NCBI GenBank assembly: GCA_964371555.1
Contig: CAYJMQ010000014.1
Span: forward strand, 1 to 43,195
Direction: 5' to 3'
Length of the DNA stretch: 43,195 nucleotides
Source: CAYJMQ01 sp964371555
GTDB taxonomy: Bacteria; Bdellovibrionota; JACOXK01; 2-02-FULL-40-11
The position numbers and the translations under genes were made by a program. Below, piece by piece: positions 32,528 to 40,503 of the stretch. How positions within the stretch are numbered: the stretch's first letter is position 1; each line of letters opens with the position of its first letter. Under the pieces are notes generated by a model that was not told the DNA's origin, made no database searches, and saw only the letters and a program-made list of their open reading frames with translations.

Positions 32528-33322
32528 TCATATGACTTTTGCCTCTTCTTTAAGACGACGCATCAGCTCTTTTGCGGCAGCGGCCTCATCCCCCGTTATC
32601 ATCTGTGCCCCTTTACCAGATTCCGGATGAAAGAGTTTGAGAATTTTAAGCTGGGAACCTTGTTTTCCGACTTCCTGAGGGTTCATTCCAAGATCAGCGC
32701 ATTTTAAATCTTTAATTTCCTTTGTTTTTGCTTTCATGATCCCCGGGAGCGTTGGATAACGGGGGACATTGATTCCTGTCTGAATGGTAAAAACGGCTGG
32801 AAGATCGCACAGAACCTCTTCTAAAATGCCCCCTTCAAGCTCTCTTATGACCTTTGCCTTTTTTCCACCGTCAGTGATTTCCAAATGTGTCAGGATAGAA
32901 GCGTGTGGAAGATTCAAAAGCTCAGCCATCATAATGCCGGTTTGCATGTTGAGACCATCTTCAGACTGAACACCGGTTAGGATGAGATCAGATGAAACCG
33001 ACTCTGCCGCTTTTGCAAGCGCTTTAGCTGTTACGAATGCGTCAGACTGCGCGAATACCGGATCATTAATATGAATAGCCCGGTCAGCCCCCATTGCCAG
33101 CCCCTTTCGAATCGTCTGCTTGGCCGAATCGGGCCCCAATGTCAGTAAAATGACCTCCCCCTGAAATTTTTCTTTTAATTTCAGCGCTTCCTCTATTGAA
33201 CACTCGTCAAAGGGGTTCATTTTATAAATAAGCCCATCCGGTTCAATCGCCGTCTGATCCGCGTTGAGCCTAAAATGCGCCTCCATATCGGGCACTTCTT
33301 TGAGACAAACAACTATTTTCAT
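32528..33322 (-). CDS. etfB: Electron transfer flavoprotein, beta subunit
   Basis: EtfB binds AMP in the classical ETF dimer and docks the partner dehydrogenase. The 264-residue protein opens MKIVVCLKEVPDMEAHFRL, has NPFDECSIEEALKLKEK, LTLGPDSAKQTIRKGLAMGADRAIHI, and the recognition region LTGVQSEDGLNMQTGIMMAELL. It heads the etf-glycosyltransferase run from its own promoter. The association with glycan genes is positional; no shared pathway is evident. Confidence 0.95.
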   Translation of the reverse strand: MKIVVCLKEVPDMEAHFRLNADQTAIEPDGLIYKMNPFDECSIEEALKLKEKFQGEVILLTLGPDSAKQTIRKGLAMGADRAIHINDPVFAQSDAFVTAKALAKAAESVSSDLILTGVQSEDGLNMQTGIMMAELLNLPHASILTHLEITDGGKKAKVIRELEGGILEEVLCDLPAVFTIQTGINVPRYPTLPGIMKAKTKEIKDLKCADLGMNPQEVGKQGSQLKILKLFHPESGKGAQMITGDEAAAAKELMRRLKEEAKVI

Positions 33323-33331
33323 GATCGACTC

Positions 33332-33361
33332 ATTTCTAGCGAATCAACTTTTTTAAGTCAA
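33332..33361 (-). promoter_or_regulatory. Candidate promoter of the etfBA-glycosyltransferase operon, near-leaderless
   Basis: On the minus strand, TTGACT (33361-33356; 5/6), a 17-nt spacer and TAGAAA (33338-33333; 4/6), which ends 10 nt before the etfB ATG. The 10 nt contain no Shine-Dalgarno. The -35 overlaps the end of the upstream coiled-coil gene. Confidence 0.5.
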
Positions 33362-34401
33362 GGCTGAGATGAGGGAGATGAAGAGGAGAGTTTTCGACCT
33401 GCTTCGCTGATTAGATTTACGCACTCGCGCAATTTTGCCACTGCCTGGAAGGCTGTTACTTTTTCAGAGGCAGCTTGTTGTCTCTTTTGTGCCTCCAGAC
33501 GTTCCTTTTCCGCTAGCCTCCATTTTTTAATTAATTCTTTTGATCTGCGTTCATTAAAGGGATGCGCAAAAAGAGAGCTTGAATACGCTTTATGGGCATC
33601 AAACCAGAGTCTGTCTGCCTGAGTAAATTCCTCTTTGGCTTTCTCGAAATCCTGATTTAATTTTTCAGCTTTTCGGGTGATCTCACGGTGCGCATCGAGA
33701 GCGTATCCTTTGGCCCGTTCATAAGCCTCACGCGCTTCTTTATAGGAGGCCTTCGATTTGACATCCTGAGCCGTATCTCTCAAAGGGGAATCTGTCGCCA
33801 TCCATCTTGTTTTTTCAGCCTGCCTTGCTTCTTGTCTCAACTGGTTCCACGTTGTTTCCAGTTTAAGAATTTCTCTGTCCAAGCTCTCTATTTTTGAAGA
33901 CATCTCGTTATGTTTTGTCTCTGCGTTGCGAAGAACGGCTGAAGCATTTTCGAAAGCCTTTTTCGCCGTTGTCGCTTCCCGTGACAAATCAGGCGGCACC
34001 TTATTTCTATAAGAATACCACTGCTCCCGGGCAAGCGTCTCTTCTTCTTTTTTTTCCTGCAATTTCATCCACGATTCTTTATATTTCCGAAAGACTCTGC
34101 GGCGTTCTTCTACTTGAGCGTTGTATTTTTCTTTGGCCTCTGCCGCTTTGGCTTTCAACGCTTGCACTTCAGCCTTGCTGGGCGCCGGTTGTTTCCGGGT
34201 ATCCCCAGTATTCGGTGAGGCACTTTGCAAGGTGCGCGCTTGATTCATTGCCTCATCACCCTGCTGCAAAGCGATTTTGGCTTTGTTTATGAGTGCGTCT
34301 TCACTATTGGCATAAATGGAGAGGCTGTTTAATAGAATTACTTCTGCGCCAAGGACCAAAACAATAACAAAAACCTTCGCGCCATAAAGTTTTGTTTTCA
34401 T
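33358..34401 (-). CDS. Secreted coiled-coil protein of unknown function
   Basis: From ATG 34401 the protein has 347 residues. An N-terminal signal or anchor (KTKLYGAKVFVIVLVLGAEVILL, cleavage possible after IYA) is followed by an almost entirely charged, Ala/Lys/Glu-rich helical region with heptad-like spacing, and a Ser-rich tail. There is no lipobox cysteine and no recognised domain. Such proteins can be periplasmic spacers or tethers, but nothing specific points there. The 21-residue upstream extension (34464) is rejected because an extended -10 lies within it. It follows AbiEii and precedes etfB by 35 nt. Confidence 0.6.
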   Translation of the reverse strand: MKTKLYGAKVFVIVLVLGAEVILLNSLSIYANSEDALINKAKIALQQGDEAMNQARTLQSASPNTGDTRKQPAPSKAEVQALKAKAAEAKEKYNAQVEERRRVFRKYKESWMKLQEKKEEETLAREQWYSYRNKVPPDLSREATTAKKAFENASAVLRNAETKHNEMSSKIESLDREILKLETTWNQLRQEARQAEKTRWMATDSPLRDTAQDVKSKASYKEAREAYERAKGYALDAHREITRKAEKLNQDFEKAKEEFTQADRLWFDAHKAYSSSLFAHPFNERRSKELIKKWRLAEKERLEAQKRQQAASEKVTAFQAVAKLRECVNLISEAGRKLSSSSPSSQP

Positions 34402-34409
34402 CGGCTGGC

Positions 34410-34425
34410 TTAAAACATAATAGCA
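34410..34425 (-). promoter_or_regulatory. Candidate extended -10 promoter of the coiled-coil protein gene
   Basis: The minus strand reads TGCTATTAT (34425-34417), an extended -10 one base from consensus, ending 15 nt before the ATG at 34401. A -35 match is poor. It supports starting the protein at 34401. Confidence 0.45.
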
Positions 34426-34479
34426 GATTTTCTCACGGGGACACAAAGAAAAAATAACATTCACAATGTAAGGATCGCC

Positions 34480-35220
34480 CTACGAAGGAAGGCTTCTTTC
34501 GATTTCAGCGAGAAGCGTAGGTTTAAGATTTTTGAGAAGCATCTGTTGGCTTGTGGGTAGGAATCTCTTTAGCTCGCTTTTGATATCCAGCTTTTGCTGT
34601 TCGATGGCCTTCAAAAGTCGGGTTTTTAGAGTTTTGTCCTTCGAAAAGGTTTCCTTGAACGCTATCCGGCTTCTCAAAATAAAGTAAAGGTCGTAGAAAT
34701 CACGAGCTTTGGCCCGAGTTAGACAAGCCTGAATCTTTTCGCCGACCAATCTTTTTTCATCGAGATGCATCAAGGTATATGCAGGCGCTAAGTCCGATTG
34801 GATAAGAGCCGCGACTCCCGCTTCTTTGGGTTCTGTCCTGAGCGACACTTCAATCTGAATTCCGCTCTCATATTCATCCGTTTGGAAATGAAAAATGGCC
34901 AGATATCCTCCGGATGTTTTCTTTGATTCTTCAATATCCGTTTTAATTCCTTCGCTTTCGACCTTTTCCAAAGCAGCTTCCATCAAGGATTCGATTTGAG
35001 AAATCGAGATTTTGGAGCCCGTAAAATCAAGGTCTTCGGAGAAACGAGGACTTCGCCACACAAGTCGAAGGGCTGTGCCCCCTTTAAAGAGAATGCCTGC
35101 TGATTTCTTTTCCTGATAAAGAAAAGAAAGAAAAAGATGCTGAACGTATTCCCTTACGATGTTATCCATCGTCGTTTGGCAGCGATCCGAAAGTTGTTTA
35201 AGAATTCGTGCTTCGATCAC
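34480..35220 (-). CDS. abiEii: AbiEii/AbiGii-type nucleotidyltransferase toxin
   Basis: This 246-residue DUF1814-like nucleotidyltransferase is the toxin half of an AbiE (type IV) toxin-antitoxin or abortive-infection module. The active-site signature is LFKGGTALRLVW (Gly47-Gly48-Thr49) followed by RFSEDLDF with Asp63 and Asp65. Later conserved parts are IQIEVSLRTEP and KIQACLTRAKARDFYDLYFIL. AbiEii proteins are GTP-dependent nucleotidyltransferases whose activity stalls growth. The start overlaps the antitoxin stop as ATGA. The gene looks intact. Confidence 0.9.
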   Translation of the reverse strand: MIEARILKQLSDRCQTTMDNIVREYVQHLFLSFLYQEKKSAGILFKGGTALRLVWRSPRFSEDLDFTGSKISISQIESLMEAALEKVESEGIKTDIEESKKTSGGYLAIFHFQTDEYESGIQIEVSLRTEPKEAGVAALIQSDLAPAYTLMHLDEKRLVGEKIQACLTRAKARDFYDLYFILRSRIAFKETFSKDKTLKTRLLKAIEQQKLDIKSELKRFLPTSQQMLLKNLKPTLLAEIERSLPS

Positions 35221-35810
35221 AGGATGCTCCTTACAAGTTTGGTGAGGCTTTTCCTTTTAAAGAGAGAAGCATAAGAAAGGGTTGATTTCTTTTTGATGTT
35301 TCGGAGATTTAGTCTCTCGTTCAGCGTTCTTCGTTTCAAGTCTACGAAATAAAGATAGTCGACCAGCGCCTTCTCGGGCTCCGCGATGAGAATTGTCCAT
35401 GCCCCTTTTTTTTCCAATTTGTAACCTCGATAGGCTTCTTTCTTGATCCGGTAATATTCATAGGATTTTCCCTGAACCGTAAATTCTCTTGTAATCTTAG
35501 ACGTTGCGGAAGTAATCGTGTAGACGGATTCAGGAATAACTCGATAGTGGGCAAGCGCGTATTCAAAAGAAACATACGACGGAAGATATAAACGATTGGC
35601 GATTTCAAGCTCCGCTGGAGGCTCCGATTTAAGGACGTAAAGACCGTTACGAAGCTTAATAAATAAGTCCACCTGATGGTCCTTGATAAACTCTTGGGAA
35701 GCTCTTAAGGTAACCGAAAAAAGGCGACGGAACTCCTCCGGTGAAAAGAGACGGATCCTCTTTTCCTTCAATGTTTCCTGGACCTGAATAGGTTTCAGTT
35801 TTCGCGTCAT
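35217..35810 (-). CDS. abiEi: AbiEi-like antitoxin / transcriptional regulator
   Basis: This 197-residue protein fits the AbiEi antitoxin position and architecture. A winged-helix-like N-terminal part (FSPEEFRRLFSVTLRASQEFI ... LFIKLRNGLYVLK, ~22-60) is followed by the AbiEi C-terminal region (YALAHYRVIPESVYTITSATSK, EKALVDYLYFVDLKRR). In characterised systems AbiEi represses the operon and neutralises AbiEii without stable toxin binding. The stop overlaps the toxin ATG by 4 bp. Dispersed repeats begin right upstream, so its promoter region may be repeat-derived. Confidence 0.85.
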   Translation of the reverse strand: MTRKLKPIQVQETLKEKRIRLFSPEEFRRLFSVTLRASQEFIKDHQVDLFIKLRNGLYVLKSEPPAELEIANRLYLPSYVSFEYALAHYRVIPESVYTITSATSKITREFTVQGKSYEYYRIKKEAYRGYKLEKKGAWTILIAEPEKALVDYLYFVDLKRRTLNERLNLRNIKKKSTLSYASLFKRKSLTKLVRSIL

Positions 35811-35833
35811 ATAGCGTTAAAAGTGAAATGCAC

Positions 35834-35910
35834 GATCCTTCGCTGCGCTCAGGATAGTTTTTGTGCTTTTCGCTCACAAGATCCTTCGCTGCGCTCAGGA
35901 TAGTTTTTGT
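35834..35910. repeat. Two copies of a 31-bp dispersed repeat with an enclosing inverted repeat
   Basis: Identical 31-bp units lie at 35834-35864 and 35880-35910, 15 bp apart; the core gatccttcgc...aggat is itself quasi-palindromic. In addition, 35855-35873 and 35912-35930 form a perfect 19-bp inverted repeat that encloses the second copy. This looks like a small non-coding mobile repeat family, since a related core occurs at 42134. The span sits in the divergent gap between abiEi and the first protease gene. Confidence 0.85.
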
Positions 35911-35973
35911 CGCGAAAAGCACAAAAACTAATTATAGCTTATTTTAGGCCAGATTCAAGGCAAGAAATATTCC

Positions 35974-36009
35974 TTGACCGGAATGTATTATTTTAATATG
36001 TTTTATATC
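35974..36009 (+). promoter_or_regulatory. Candidate promoter of the first subtilisin-like protease gene
   Basis: TTGACC (35974-35979; 5/6), a 17-nt spacer and TATGTT (35997-36002; 4/6), ending 12 nt before ATG 36015. No Shine-Dalgarno is visible between them. Confidence 0.4.
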
Positions 36010-36014
36010 ACTAG

Positions 36015-38240
36015 ATGAGGTATTGGTTTGTAATAACCTATCTGTTTCTGATCGTTTTAAAATCGTCGTATGTTTTTGCCAAAACTCCTCACGCCAATAT
36101 AACGACGCTCCACTTTAAAAACTCTAAAATTGAGACCCAAAAAATAGCGAGGCTTTTGGAAGAATGGGCAATGCCAATTGCAATACTTCCAGTCGAGCCT
36201 TCTTACTATATTGTCCAATATTCAGCGGCTTCTTTTGAAATCCGTAACGATCTTGAAAAGATTTCCGAGATCGTCCGCTATATTCCGGATCGTGGTTATA
36301 TCATTCATCTCTTGGGAAGTTTATCCGATTTGGAGCAGATTCCTGGAATTGAATGGTTTGGGCAATATCATCCCTATTTGCGGGTCGAAAAAGGGCTTTT
36401 GAGCGACTCTAAAAACGGGGAGATTGAACTTGAAATCGCGCTCTTTCCACGTTCGGAAACTGAAAAAGTGATCGGTCAACTGACGTCGATAGCGGAAGTG
36501 TCGGTTCTCGATACGTCAGCCGCGATGATCAGGGTTCGCACAAAAAGATCGGAGATTCCGAAACTTGCGTTGGTGAATGGGGTTGAATGGATTCAGAAGG
36601 CAAAGGAGCCTTCGCTTGTGGATGGGATTAAAATCGCAGATGACATTTCATTGGCGGATTCATTGCTTTCAGATTCAGATGATTTTGAAGTATTTCAGGG
36701 ATTTGCTTCGGGGGCAAAAGCGCTCAATCCCGATCGTCTCTATGAAAGGGGAATCCGCGGTTCTTCTGAATTAATTGCCGTTGCAGATTCGGGATTAGAT
36801 CAGGGGAAGATGGAGGCGATTCCGCGGGATCTTTCGGGGAGGATCCGAAATGTTCAGTCGTTAGGGAGGTCTGCGACTCAGGAATGGGACGATCCGCTCG
36901 GGCATGGAACGCATGTGACAGGGCTTCTTGCGGGGAATGGCGCCGCTTCAGGGGGGAGAGTGCGCGGCGTTGCCTACGAGGCGGAGATTACGTTCCAGTC
37001 ACTTTTTCGATGGAGAAATATCAATGGGGAACGGGAGGAACGGGGGGAACGGGTAAAGGGGATTGCGCTCCCTTCATCGATTGGCCGCCTGTTTGAAAGA
37101 CCCTACCAGGAAGGGGCGAGGGTTCATACCAATAGCTGGCAGCTCATCGGATTTTCAAATTATGGTATTCAAGAGTCGGGTTTGGACAGCTTTGTCTGGA
37201 AATATCCGGATATGGTGATTGTTTTTGCCATGGGGAACAATGGTGTCGATCTCAATGGCGATGGATGGATTGATGAGCATTCGCTTTCCATTCCCGCTGA
37301 TGCCAAGAATTGTATTGCCGTGGGGGCATCTGAAAATCTTATTTTAAGAGGGGGGATCCAGAGACCGTGGGGAATACTTGGCACGTTCGGCGCAAGAAAG
37401 AATATTTGGGGGGCGAATCCGATTAAAAGTGATTTTCCTTCAAATAACCTGAATGGAATTGCCGCATTTAGTGGAAGGGGGCCGACTGCCGATGGTCGTA
37501 TTAAACCCGATCTTGTAGCCCCTGGGACAAACAATCTTTCATTGAGATCGCATGCGCGGGACGCGGATCCAAAAGAATCGTGGGGAATTTTTAATGGGGA
37601 CTATCTATTCAATGGTGGAACAAGTATGGCAGCGCCTCTCGTTGCCGGAGCCGCAGCGCTTGTTCGTCAATATTATAGAACTGTTGAAAAGCGCGAGATC
37701 GTAAGCAGCGCGCTTGTGAAGGCAGCGCTGATCAATGGGAGCGTTGATCTTTATCCGGGGCAGTTCGGGGGCTTTGATGAAATTCCCACAAAAAGACCCA
37801 ATAGCCATGAGGGATGGGGGAGGGTTAATCTGGCATCCCTTTTTTCTGAAGAAGGAATACATTCCGTGGATGATCTATCTGGCCTCAAAGAAGGTGAATC
37901 CAAAGAATTTGTTATATCCATTGTCGATGAAACCTCGCCTCTGCGTGTGACTCTCGTCTACAACGACTATCCGGCGAGCCCCTCCGCATCTCGGATTTTG
38001 GTGAATGATTTGGATCTCTCTGTTCTGAGTCCCCACAACGCCGTTTATTTCCCGAACAGAAAAAAAGGGAAAGATCATCTGAACAATGTTGAGCATATCG
38101 ATATTGAGGAGCCGATGCTCGGCGACTATCGCATCCGTATAGATGCCTCATCTGTTCCGCTTGGAGACGAATTCGGAAGACAGCCGTACGCGGTTGTGTT
38201 TTCGGGGGGGATGAAAGTCAAAGAAAGGGAATTTTTTTAA
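36015..38240 (+). CDS. Secreted subtilisin-like serine protease (S8, KP-43-like), first of a tandem pair
   Basis: This 741-residue exported protease has a signal peptide (MRYWFVITYLFLIVLKSSYVFA) and a ~200-residue N-terminal prodomain-like region. The S8 domain has catalytic Asp258 (AVADSGLD), His297 (GHGTHVTG) and Ser537 (GGTSMAAP), with AMGNNG at ~405-410 supplying the oxyanion Asn. An Asp/Asn-rich loop, GVDLNGDGWIDEHS, resembles a calcium-binding site. A C-terminal beta-sandwich (~640-741) carries LRVTLVYNDYP and LVNDLDLSVLSP, as in KP-43-type proteases. It is clearly paralogous to the next gene, 63 nt downstream, which suggests an old tandem duplication. Confidence 0.92.
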   Translation: MRYWFVITYLFLIVLKSSYVFAKTPHANITTLHFKNSKIETQKIARLLEEWAMPIAILPVEPSYYIVQYSAASFEIRNDLEKISEIVRYIPDRGYIIHLLGSLSDLEQIPGIEWFGQYHPYLRVEKGLLSDSKNGEIELEIALFPRSETEKVIGQLTSIAEVSVLDTSAAMIRVRTKRSEIPKLALVNGVEWIQKAKEPSLVDGIKIADDISLADSLLSDSDDFEVFQGFASGAKALNPDRLYERGIRGSSELIAVADSGLDQGKMEAIPRDLSGRIRNVQSLGRSATQEWDDPLGHGTHVTGLLAGNGAASGGRVRGVAYEAEITFQSLFRWRNINGEREERGERVKGIALPSSIGRLFERPYQEGARVHTNSWQLIGFSNYGIQESGLDSFVWKYPDMVIVFAMGNNGVDLNGDGWIDEHSLSIPADAKNCIAVGASENLILRGGIQRPWGILGTFGARKNIWGANPIKSDFPSNNLNGIAAFSGRGPTADGRIKPDLVAPGTNNLSLRSHARDADPKESWGIFNGDYLFNGGTSMAAPLVAGAAALVRQYYRTVEKREIVSSALVKAALINGSVDLYPGQFGGFDEIPTKRPNSHEGWGRVNLASLFSEEGIHSVDDLSGLKEGESKEFVISIVDETSPLRVTLVYNDYPASPSASRILVNDLDLSVLSPHNAVYFPNRKKGKDHLNNVEHIDIEEPMLGDYRIRIDASSVPLGDEFGRQPYAVVFSGGMKVKEREFF

Positions 38241-38255
38241 GGAGGTGGATGTAGA
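38240..38255 (+). promoter_or_regulatory. Near-perfect Shine-Dalgarno followed by an ATG-TAG start-stop
   Basis: Right after the first protease stop the sequence AAGGAGGTGG (38240-38249) abuts ATG TAG (38250-38255), a start codon followed directly by a stop. The true downstream gene starts at 38304 with its own AAGGAG site. This may be chance, a ribosome-holding element or a gene remnant. Confidence 0.5.
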
Positions 38256-38303
38256 GAAGTAGTTAATAACCGTCATTATCCGTCGTTCGATAAGGAGAAA
38301 GAC

Positions 38304-40451
38304 ATGAGAGCCAGACAATGTGTGGTTGTTTTGGGTTTTCTCAGTATGGTAGTGACATTTGCTTTTGCGACTTCTTTTGCATTTGGCGCAGTTGAGACTC
38401 AAACGCAAATCCTGTTTAAAGGGGAGGTTATCGATACAGCCATTCATCTGCCGAAGGCAATTCCAGCGGCATCGCTCCTCACAGATCGCAAGATCTATCT
38501 CGTCATTCAGTTTCGCGACCTTATTCATGAAAAAATAAAAAAAGAGATCAAGGGGCTTGGGGTGGAGTTTTTGAGCTATATTCCCAATCAAGCCTTTGTG
38601 ATTCGGGCCTCTGAACGGGTGTTGCCGGTGCTATCCCAACTTCAGATCATTCAGTGGATTGGGGATTATACGCCAAATCTCAAAATCGATCCCGAACTTC
38701 TTAAAAATGATGCAGCCAATGAAGAGATGCCAATCTCGATCCAGATCAAATTATTTTGGGGAGAAAGGGCGATCGGCCTTAAACGTTTTATTGAACAAAA
38801 TCAGGGGAAGATTCTCTATAATGAACGGGATATTCTCAAAGTATCGGTTCCCAGAAAATTGATTCACGAAATTGCGCAATGGTCAGCTGTTGAGTGGATC
38901 GAAGAGTCGAGGCGTGCCGAACTCTTAAGCTATTCGGTTGATGCTTTGGCGGGGGCCGGGGACTATAAGGATCTCAGCGGTTTTGAAAGCGGCGTGAAGA
39001 TTCTTAATCCGGCAGCCCCTTATGAGCTTGGACTTCGCGGTCATGGACAGATCGTTGCTGTTGCTGATACCGGTCTCGATGTGGGGAGCACAGATTCGAC
39101 ATTGAGTCTCGATTTTCAAAAGCGAATTTTCAAAGGATACGCGCTCGGCTTTTGGAGAGATTCGTGGTCCGATGAAATGGGTCATGGAACACATGTCAGC
39201 GGCTCTATTTTGGGGACGGGGGCTTATTCTTCCGGGTTGCTTGCGGGGGTTGCGCATGAGGCTGATCTCATTATGCAGAGTATGCTTGGGGTTTTAGGGA
39301 CGGTTGATATCCCCCCCGATCTTGGTGATCTCTTTCAGCCTGTATATAATGATGGCGCAAGAATTCATTCCAACAGCTGGGGGCATCCGGCATTCGGGTA
39401 CGAACAGACCGCGCGAACACTCGACCAATATGTCTGGGATCATCCTGATTTTCTCGTGGTTGCCGCGGCGGGGAATAGTGGTGTCGACTCTGATAAGAAT
39501 GGGATTATCGATTCGATGTCGCTCCTTTCTCCTGCGACAGCAAAAAACTGCGTCGCTGTCGGCGCTTCGGAAAATTATGTTCTCAAAGGAGGGGTTCAGA
39601 AGCCGTGGGGGAAATTCAAGGAAGCGGACAAAAAGTGGGGGGCTGAGCCGATTGCGAGTGACATGCCATCAGATAATCCGAATGGTTTGGCTGCATTCAG
39701 TTCCCGGGGTCCAACGCCCGATGGTCGACTGAAACCCGATGTGGTGGCTCCAGGAACAAATGTTCTCTCCGCAAGGTCGCATATGCCAGACTCTGAAAAG
39801 CTTTGGGGGGAATATAATGAACATTATCTCTGGTCAGGGGGGACGAGCATGGCAACTCCGCTTGTTGCCGGGTCTCTTGCCCTGGTTCGTCAATTTTATG
39901 TCGAGAATCAGGGGCTTCGTTTTGTCTCCGCGGCGCTTCTCAAGGCGACGCTGATCAACGGGGCGGACGATCTCTATCCGGGACAGTTTGGATTTGGGGC
40001 CGTCAAAGAGATTCCCTCTCAGCGTCCCAATATTCACGAGGGGTGGGGGCGTGTGAATTTGGAGAAGACGCTCGTTTATAAAAATCGCGCGCTTCAGTTT
40101 TTTGATGAAACTGTCGGGGTTTCGACGGGAAAAGAAAAAACATATCAGCTGACGGTTGCCGATAGTTCCCAGCCGCTGAAAATTACACTTGCGTATACCG
40201 ACTACCCCGGGGCGACTTCCGCGCGCAAGGCGCTTGTCAACGATCTTGATCTCATCGTTCAAGTCCCGGCCCGTTCCAAAACCTATTTTCCGAACGGTCT
40301 CAATTCAGCCGATCGTCTGAATAATGTAGAAGGGGTCGATATTCTAACCCCTGAGGTTGGGACGTATACCATCACCGTTCGCGGGCATCAGGTTCCAAAC
40401 GGACGAAACGGCGCCCAGCCGTATGCGCTGGTAGTGACGGGGGGAATCTAG
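38304..40451 (+). CDS. Secreted subtilisin-like serine protease (S8, KP-43-like), second of a tandem pair
   Basis: This 715-residue paralogue has a signal peptide with an A-x-A-like end (FAFGA, ~29) and a prodomain-like region to ~210. The triad is Asp255 (AVADTGLD), His294 (GHGTHVSG) and Ser515 (GGTSMATP). AAAGNSG supplies the oxyanion residue. GVDSDKNGIIDSMS is the counterpart of the calcium-like loop in the first copy. The C-terminal sandwich has LKITLAYTDYPGA and LVNDLDLIVQVP. The start is fixed by TAAGGAGAAAG, 3 nt before the ATG region. The two proteins align along their whole length, including the N-terminal part, but have diverged strongly. Confidence 0.93.
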   Translation: MRARQCVVVLGFLSMVVTFAFATSFAFGAVETQTQILFKGEVIDTAIHLPKAIPAASLLTDRKIYLVIQFRDLIHEKIKKEIKGLGVEFLSYIPNQAFVIRASERVLPVLSQLQIIQWIGDYTPNLKIDPELLKNDAANEEMPISIQIKLFWGERAIGLKRFIEQNQGKILYNERDILKVSVPRKLIHEIAQWSAVEWIEESRRAELLSYSVDALAGAGDYKDLSGFESGVKILNPAAPYELGLRGHGQIVAVADTGLDVGSTDSTLSLDFQKRIFKGYALGFWRDSWSDEMGHGTHVSGSILGTGAYSSGLLAGVAHEADLIMQSMLGVLGTVDIPPDLGDLFQPVYNDGARIHSNSWGHPAFGYEQTARTLDQYVWDHPDFLVVAAAGNSGVDSDKNGIIDSMSLLSPATAKNCVAVGASENYVLKGGVQKPWGKFKEADKKWGAEPIASDMPSDNPNGLAAFSSRGPTPDGRLKPDVVAPGTNVLSARSHMPDSEKLWGEYNEHYLWSGGTSMATPLVAGSLALVRQFYVENQGLRFVSAALLKATLINGADDLYPGQFGFGAVKEIPSQRPNIHEGWGRVNLEKTLVYKNRALQFFDETVGVSTGKEKTYQLTVADSSQPLKITLAYTDYPGATSARKALVNDLDLIVQVPARSKTYFPNGLNSADRLNNVEGVDILTPEVGTYTITVRGHQVPNGRNGAQPYALVVTGGI

Positions 40452-40460
40452 CAAAGGAAT

Positions 40461-40496
40461 TTGCAAAGCAACTGGTGACGCAATATAACGTTGATC
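40461..40496 (+). promoter_or_regulatory. Candidate promoter of the rluD-pgeF genes
   Basis: TTGCAA (40461-40466; 4/6), a 17-nt spacer and TATAAC (40484-40489; 5/6), ending 14 nt before the rluD ATG at 40504. The interval has no Shine-Dalgarno. Confidence 0.45.
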
Positions 40497-40503
40497 ACCC
40501 ATC

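Noticed and set aside
35656..35922. 88-codon minus-strand frame upstream of abiEi
   Set aside because: Much of it is the translation of the dispersed repeat copies (ILSAAKDL, YPERSEGS), a common false-ORF pattern.
35834..35930. Possible CRISPR array from regularly spaced 31-bp repeats
   Set aside because: There are only two copies, a 15-bp spacer, a quasi-palindromic repeat core and no cas genes; a dispersed repeat explains it better.
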